Of a stretch of 64,000 nt of DNA, positions 59,167-64,000 are shown in pieces (the first letter of the stretch is position 1; each line of letters starts with the position of its first letter). The translations under genes were made by a program, and so were the position numbers. The stretch is taken from contig OY735215.1 of the NCBI GenBank assembly GCA_963457665.1, positions 34,552,672 through 34,616,671 on the forward strand. The letters run 5' to 3'. Source of the DNA: Thysanoteuthis rhombus (lineage: Eukaryota > Mollusca > Cephalopoda > Oegopsida > Thysanoteuthidae). Under the pieces are notes generated by a model, which saw nothing but the letters and a program-made list of their open reading frames with translations, was not told the origin of the DNA and made no database searches.

Positions 59167-60156
59167 AAGATATTGCTGTTCATACTTTTACCTGACCAAA
59201 AAACATGTAACGAATTGAAAACAAAGTTTTATTATTGTTGTTATTTTTATCAAAGTAACTTGATGTATTTCTGGGACAATTGACTTGCTGTCTAGGTATG
59301 TGACTTGTTTACTTTGTAAATTCATATGACAAGAGCAAATGTTGAAGCATTGCTATTTGGGCAAAGGTCATGCATTTCTTTACCTGTGAGTGGCACCTTT
59401 GATTAAATTAAAGAATGCCTACTGCGGATTTTTTGATCTATGTTTTCCTTCTATGAAATTTAAAGTTTAAGGAGCACCATCATTATTCTTACACAGACTT
59501 TGCCCAGGGGAAAATATCTGATGTAACTAGTAATTTAATTCTAATTCTCAAGTGGTGAAATGTTAGGAATTTGTTAATTGTGGAATTTTGTATCAAGTTG
59601 TTAAGGAAATGGTGTCTTACACTGAAATGAAAGTAAGCTATTGTGCTGTATGTATCCATTAAGTATCACCACAAAATCCACTATTTATTTCTTCAAGTTA
59701 TTTCTTTAAATGACTTATTTTATATTGGGAAGTTGCCCAACATTAACCTCTATCTCCTTTTCAATCAACTGTGTGCAAAGAACTGAGAAATTGTGAATGT
59801 AATGTATCTGATTCTCCAATAATATATAACTTTTAGGATATATGTACAGAAGAGCTTGTTTTTACTGTAATGTGTATCTTTTCATGTACAATATGTGTAT
59901 ATATAAGTCAGAAGTGTCACACCATCTGTATTTGTGTCTGTCATACTATAGAAACCACCTAAAAAAGGGTGTAATCCAACCAAATTTGGCATTCATACTC
60001 AATGAACCTAAAGGAAGCCGTTAAAGTAAAAGGTTTTAAGGAAAACTTTTTAAAGAGCTTTAGAGGTTGGAGGGAGATTGGCATTATAGTTACATTATAC
60101 ATAAAACAAAGTTGAACCTCACTTTCCATTCAATATACATACATACAGATTTTATG

Positions 60157-60660
60157 TTAATATTCAATTCTTGGAGGGGTCAAAAGTGAAGGTAAACTTG
60201 AGTCAGAAGTGAAGTGTAATTCTTTCACAAATCTGAAAGCATCTCTCTTTACTACTAAAATATTCGACCCTGTGCAGACAGGCACTTCAGCTAATATTCT
60301 ATGCTCTAGTGGTAAGCTCTCTTCTAGTACTTTGAAATGCAGGTGGTCCTCTCTTTGTTTCTGATATTTAAATCTATTCACTGAAAAACCCTCCTTGGAA
60401 AACAGCTCCTTTTTTTCTTTTTCATACATTTTGTTTCAAAATCTTCATATTTGAATGTCATAAAATGTGTTACTTGATAGCAAATTCCATGATGCTTTTT
60501 ACAATTTATGAACTATATTATTCTTAACTTTCAAAGGAGTCATCAGCATTCCAGATTTTCTTCAGACCTTTGGATTCCTCTTTTATGTCCTTGAAGTTGA
60601 TTCTACAATGTTTTGGCTGACTTTTTCTTAAGCTTTCTCCAAAAGTAAGAAAAGAAAAGA
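60157..60660 (-). other. Coding-like minus-strand frames, unidentified
   Basis: Two frames in tandem on the minus strand. From about 60650 to 60530: ESLRKSQPKHCRINFKDIKE then ESKGLKKIWNADDSFES and a stop. From 60429: an ATG-initiated 90-codon frame including NRFKYQKQREDHLHFKVLEE and RILAEVPVCTGSNILVVKRD. A pyrimidine-rich stretch precedes the first. No family recognised; the frames are not contiguous. May be a decayed retrocopy or chance. Confidence 0.25.
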
Positions 60661-61477
60661 AAAAAGAAAATTTTTCTTTTCAAATGGCAACAGAAAAATG
60701 ATTGCCGATATACGTATTTCTTGTTATACTTTTATTTTATAAATTTTTTTCTGTGACTAAGTATATGGTAATGAAACTTGTGAAAATTAAAAACTCTCTT
60801 CAATAAACTTTGGAAGTAATCTATTCATTTTTGGTGAGGCTTTTTTTACATAGTAATATTTTAATCTGATTTATTATTACTTTCCATTATGATTTCACTA
60901 AAAAAAAGCCATGCTTTAATTTAGAAAAAAAAAAAAAATTTTTCGACTTGTTCCAGTTGCAAGTATCACTTATTGTTAGAGATTGAAACTTGTGAAACAC
61001 CTACTGCGCTGAAGCTTCAGATATTCTTATACCAAAAAAATTTGCTGACTTTTCAAATGACATGAGCTTGATGATTGTCAAATGCACCTACCACAGTCTG
61101 TGAATAAATTTATTACCAATAAGCTTATAAAGTGTTTGGATTGATCTCCTCCTTCCCCTGCACTATTTTTTTGCATGAAAGATTCAAGAAATGTCCATAA
61201 GTGCTTCAATATGTGAATATTAGATTTAGACTTGACCCTCCCTATTAATTCAAGATGTGCTATTGTTTTGTTTTTTTTGTTGTTTTTTTGACACTTGAAC
61301 AAAGTCTATGAAACTGGTCATCACTGGAACTACTGGTCTCTTCTTTCCTCTTTGTTTTCTCTGGGTTTTTTTTTTTTCAGTTTGGACTCTTTTTTTTTTC
61401 TCTCCTTGAAAGTCTTTGTGAATATTTTTCTTCTACTCACTGATGGGAGTTTTTGAAAAAATTCCAATTCTTCCTTT

Positions 61478-61503
61478 GTGTGTGTGTGTGTGTGTGTGTG
61501 TGT
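61478..61503. repeat. TG microsatellite
   Basis: Uninterrupted (TG)n. Confidence 0.95.
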
Positions 61504-61773
61504 CTTTTTCTCTCTTTGTACATAGATAGGTAGCAAGTTGGGCCTCTTATTATTAGTGATAATATTTTCTTCTGATTTTTTTCTTTTCCTTCAAGTATTG
61601 TGTTTTCTAACCGGAAAAAATTCTCTTTTAGCTAATCCCTGCTTTTCTACCCCCTTCTCCTCTGCCTTAAATTTTGTAACGCTTTCCTCACCCTTCCCTC
61701 TCATGTACTGTGTTGTCTCCTTCTCCCTCTACCCATTTTTCTCTTTCCTCATTGTCTCTACCCACTGTGACTT

Positions 61774-61930
61774 GTCATTTCAACGTACCCTGTACTTGGA
61801 TGTCATTTCAACGTACCCTGTACTTGGATGTCATTTCAACATACCCTGTACTTGGATGTCATTTCAACGTACCCTGTACTCGGTCGTCATTTCAATATAC
61901 CCTGTACTCGGTCGTCATTTCCACCTTGTG
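61774..61930 (+). repeat. 28-bp tandem repeat, five units plus a partial
   Basis: Unit GTCATTTCAACGTACCCTGT followed by ACTTGGAT, from 61774 at 28-bp steps. The fourth and fifth units share CTCGGTC in place of CTTGGAT. A partial unit follows. Open frames in three registers arise from the repeat. Confidence 0.95.
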
Positions 61931-62044
61931 CATATTGTGTTGTCATTTCCAACTAATCATCATACTAAGAAAAAATCTCCGTTCAACTACCAATGATGAA
62001 GCCAAGCCATATCTTAAGAAGTACACAAATTGTTTCAATTTTAA

Positions 62045-62627
62045 GATTTAATCATTGTTGACAACGAATCTCCATGAGACCCTCAAAAGAAGAAGAAATC
62101 AAGCGAAGAATCACATTAGGATGGCAAGCCTTTGGCAGAGTGAGCTCAACCTTCAAAAATAAGAAGATCCCATTAATCCTGAATAGAAGGGTGTATAAAC
62201 AATGCATCCTCCCAATAGTCACTTATGGAGCTGAAACATGGAACCTAACCAAGAGACAGACCCGCAAATTGAGAACCATGCAACGTGCACATGAAAGAAT
62301 TATGTTGGGCCTCACATGGAGAGACCACAAGATAGCACAGTACATCTGAGAAAAGACAAGAGTCAGGGACATCATAGAATCCATTCAAAATCTCAAATGG
62401 CGGCAGGCTGGCCATGTTGTAAGAATGGCAGACAACTGATGGACATCACAACTCACAACATGAATCCCCTGAGAACACATGCGCAACCGAGGCTGGCAGA
62501 ATATTAGATGGAGAGACTAGCTAGACAAGTTTGGGAAGTATTGGCTCCGCGACGCCGATGATAGAGAAGTGTGGCAAATCCTGGGGAAGGTCTATGTCCT
62601 ACGACGGATGTTGAAAGACTGATGATG
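62045..62627 (+). mobile_element. LINE 3' fragment (RTE-like), copy 4
   Basis: Reads [60 protein letters not shown], then after a stop EKTRVRDIIESIQNLKW, and near the end KFGKYWLRDADDREVWQILG. The tail is CTGATGATGATGATG. At least four in-frame stops; the reverse-transcriptase core is absent (5' truncation). The only direct-orientation copy. Confidence 0.9.
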
Positions 62628-63058
62628 ATGATGTGAAAATGTACAAAATTCTTAAAACTATAGCTGTTGAGGAAACCATATTGATATTTGATATAAATTG
62701 GGTAAATCTTTATGATCATTAAAGTGACCCAATATTTGCATTTAGCATTTTGTTTCTTTTGGTTTTGCTGTAAATTTCCATTCAATACTCTGTTGTGATT
62801 GGAGCTTATACTTTTTTTCACCAGCCTTGTCTTCAGTTTTCAATCGTGTTAATTTAAATTCCTTGATGTAACAAGTTATTCGGACAACTCTAACTATTAT
62901 TTGAGATTTTATTTTTTGATTTCTTATTCACCTGATTGTATTTGTTGCCTCATGAGGTCTTTTCTGCTATTTTTGCATTTGTTGAATACGTTGAAGTAGC
63001 TGCTTATCATTGCCTACTTTTCGATACTTGTTTTACCTAAGGAGCCCTATCCTTTCTG

Positions 63059-63062
<4 letters not shown>

Positions 63063-63102
<40 letters not shown>
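63063..63102. repeat. TA microsatellite
   Basis: Uninterrupted (TA)n. Confidence 0.95.
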
Positions 63103-63104
<2 letters not shown>

Positions 63105-63610
63105 AAGGGCAACATCTTAAAGTGGTATAAACTATAGGGACTTCCTATAGATATCTAGGGGCCCACTGAATATATCGCATAATGTGGTACAATCTAATAG
63201 GTTTGCATCCCTGAAAGTTTGGAATGTAGCAGGATCTCTCTGCTACCTGACATTATCTTTTTAGCCCTTTCTCTGTATTCCATTGAACAAGTACATCAGA
63301 TTTTAGTATTTTGGACGTATTTGAACCTTTCTCAGTAGATTTCAAGACTATTATCTTATTTTGTGATGAGTTTGGTTTAAAACCTAAAAAAAATTCTATT
63401 TGTTAAAAGTGTAGTATTTCGATATTTTCTTAGGAAATAAAGAACATGCTAGTGCTTTTTCATGTAAATGCTCTCAAATCAATTTTTATGTAAAAGATAA
63501 AGATCCATTTTGCAGCCCTGCTCCACGAGTTACCTAGAATAAAAATTGATATATACTGAAAAAATAAGAATTATTCGTTATTTTGCCTAAATTTGACACT
63601 TCGCCAGAAT

Positions 63611-64000
63611 GCTCCCTCTTCTCTTTTCTCTTCTCTTTTCTCTTCTCTTCTCTTTTCTTTTCTCTTCTCTTTCTCTTCTCTTCTCTTTTCTCTTCTCTTT
63701 TCTCTTCTCTTTTCTCTTCTCTCTTCTCTCTTCTCTCTTCTCTTCTCTCTTCTCTTCTCTTCTCTCTTCTCTTCTCTCTTCTCTTCTCTTCTCTCTTCTC
63801 TTCTCTCTTCTCTTCTCTTCTCTCTTCTCTTCTCTCTTCTCTTCTCTCTTCTCTTCTCTTCTCTCTTCTCTTCTCTCTTCTCTTCTCTTCTCTCCTCTCT
63901 TCTCTTCTCTTCTCTCTTCTCTTCTCTCTTCTCTTCTCTTCTCTCTTCTCTTCTCTTCTCTCTTCTCTTCTCTTCTCTCTTCTCTTCTTTCTCTCTTCTC
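63611..64000 (+). repeat. Homopyrimidine tract (TTCTC/TCTCTTC)n, runs off the window
   Basis: Every base from 63611 to the end is C or T: units of CTCTT and CTCTCTT in a loose higher-order pattern. Its true length is unknown because the window stops inside it. Confidence 0.97.

Larger units (their letters stand above)
30679..64000 (+). other. SCFD1 intron 16 (at least 33.3 kb)
   Basis: I looked by eye for the next exon (a short segment with a Gly-Cys pair, ending Trp-Lys before a GT) and found none. The span is treated as one long intron filled with repeats. I saw nothing beyond AT-rich sequence in 32340-35080, 42510-43590, 45000-47190, 48460-50110, 55900-57180 and 57660-58980. An independent gene inside it cannot be excluded. 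Confidence 0.7.

Noticed and set aside
61538-62051. Two overlapping frames of 152 and 113 codons
   Set aside because: Both arise from the 28-bp tandem repeat and flanking C/T-rich DNA; repeated peptide in shifted registers.

Overview
The window is AT-rich animal nuclear DNA. It has small exons with GT-AG introns, long introns, and dense interspersed repeats and microsatellites. One protein-coding gene is recognisable: the 5' part of SCFD1 (Sly1), the Sec1/Munc18-family protein of ER-Golgi membrane fusion, on the + strand. I assembled sixteen coding exons by hand from the ATG at 5411 to the donor at 30679. Their 1374 nt translate without a stop or frame break into 458 residues, roughly the first 70% of the usual ~640-residue protein. 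The C-terminal exons were not found; intron 16 runs at least from 30679 to the right edge (>33 kb). The protein and the repeat types (tRNA-like SINEs, RTE-like LINE tails, three GTAAGGGAGATAAC-type motifs that I associate with molluscs) suggest a mollusc, most likely a cephalopod. That assignment is inference.

Layout. 1-5030: intergenic, with an AT minisatellite, two same-orientation LTR-like copies (953-1503, 3593-4146), a short inverted-repeat element abutting the first, and a diverged ~250-bp tandem repeat. About 5030-5410: probable promoter and 5'UTR. 5411-30678: SCFD1 exons 1-16, whose introns carry repeats. 30679-64000: intron 16, with no credible coding exon. It holds three of the four LINE 3' ends, six of the seven copies of a ~390-bp MITE family, a long palindromic element, a related element with perfect 20-bp inverted repeats, a 35-copy 29-bp satellite, a 5S rRNA-derived sequence, an inverted SINE pair, a poly(A)-tailed retrocopy-like end, a 28-bp tandem repeat and a ~390-nt homopyrimidine tract running off the right end.

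The most notable items are: exon 5, a frame-neutral exon with a 33-T acceptor tract and a weak GTCATT donor; the almost perfectly homogeneous 29-bp array next to a truncated MITE; the 5S-derived sequence with recognisable internal-promoter remnants; the MITE family and palindromic elements; and inverted repeat pairs inside introns that could form long dsRNA in the pre-mRNA. No operon, CRISPR array, intact tRNA or complete transposon was found. Work was by eye only, so repeat boundaries are approximate unless tied to stated terminal repeats.
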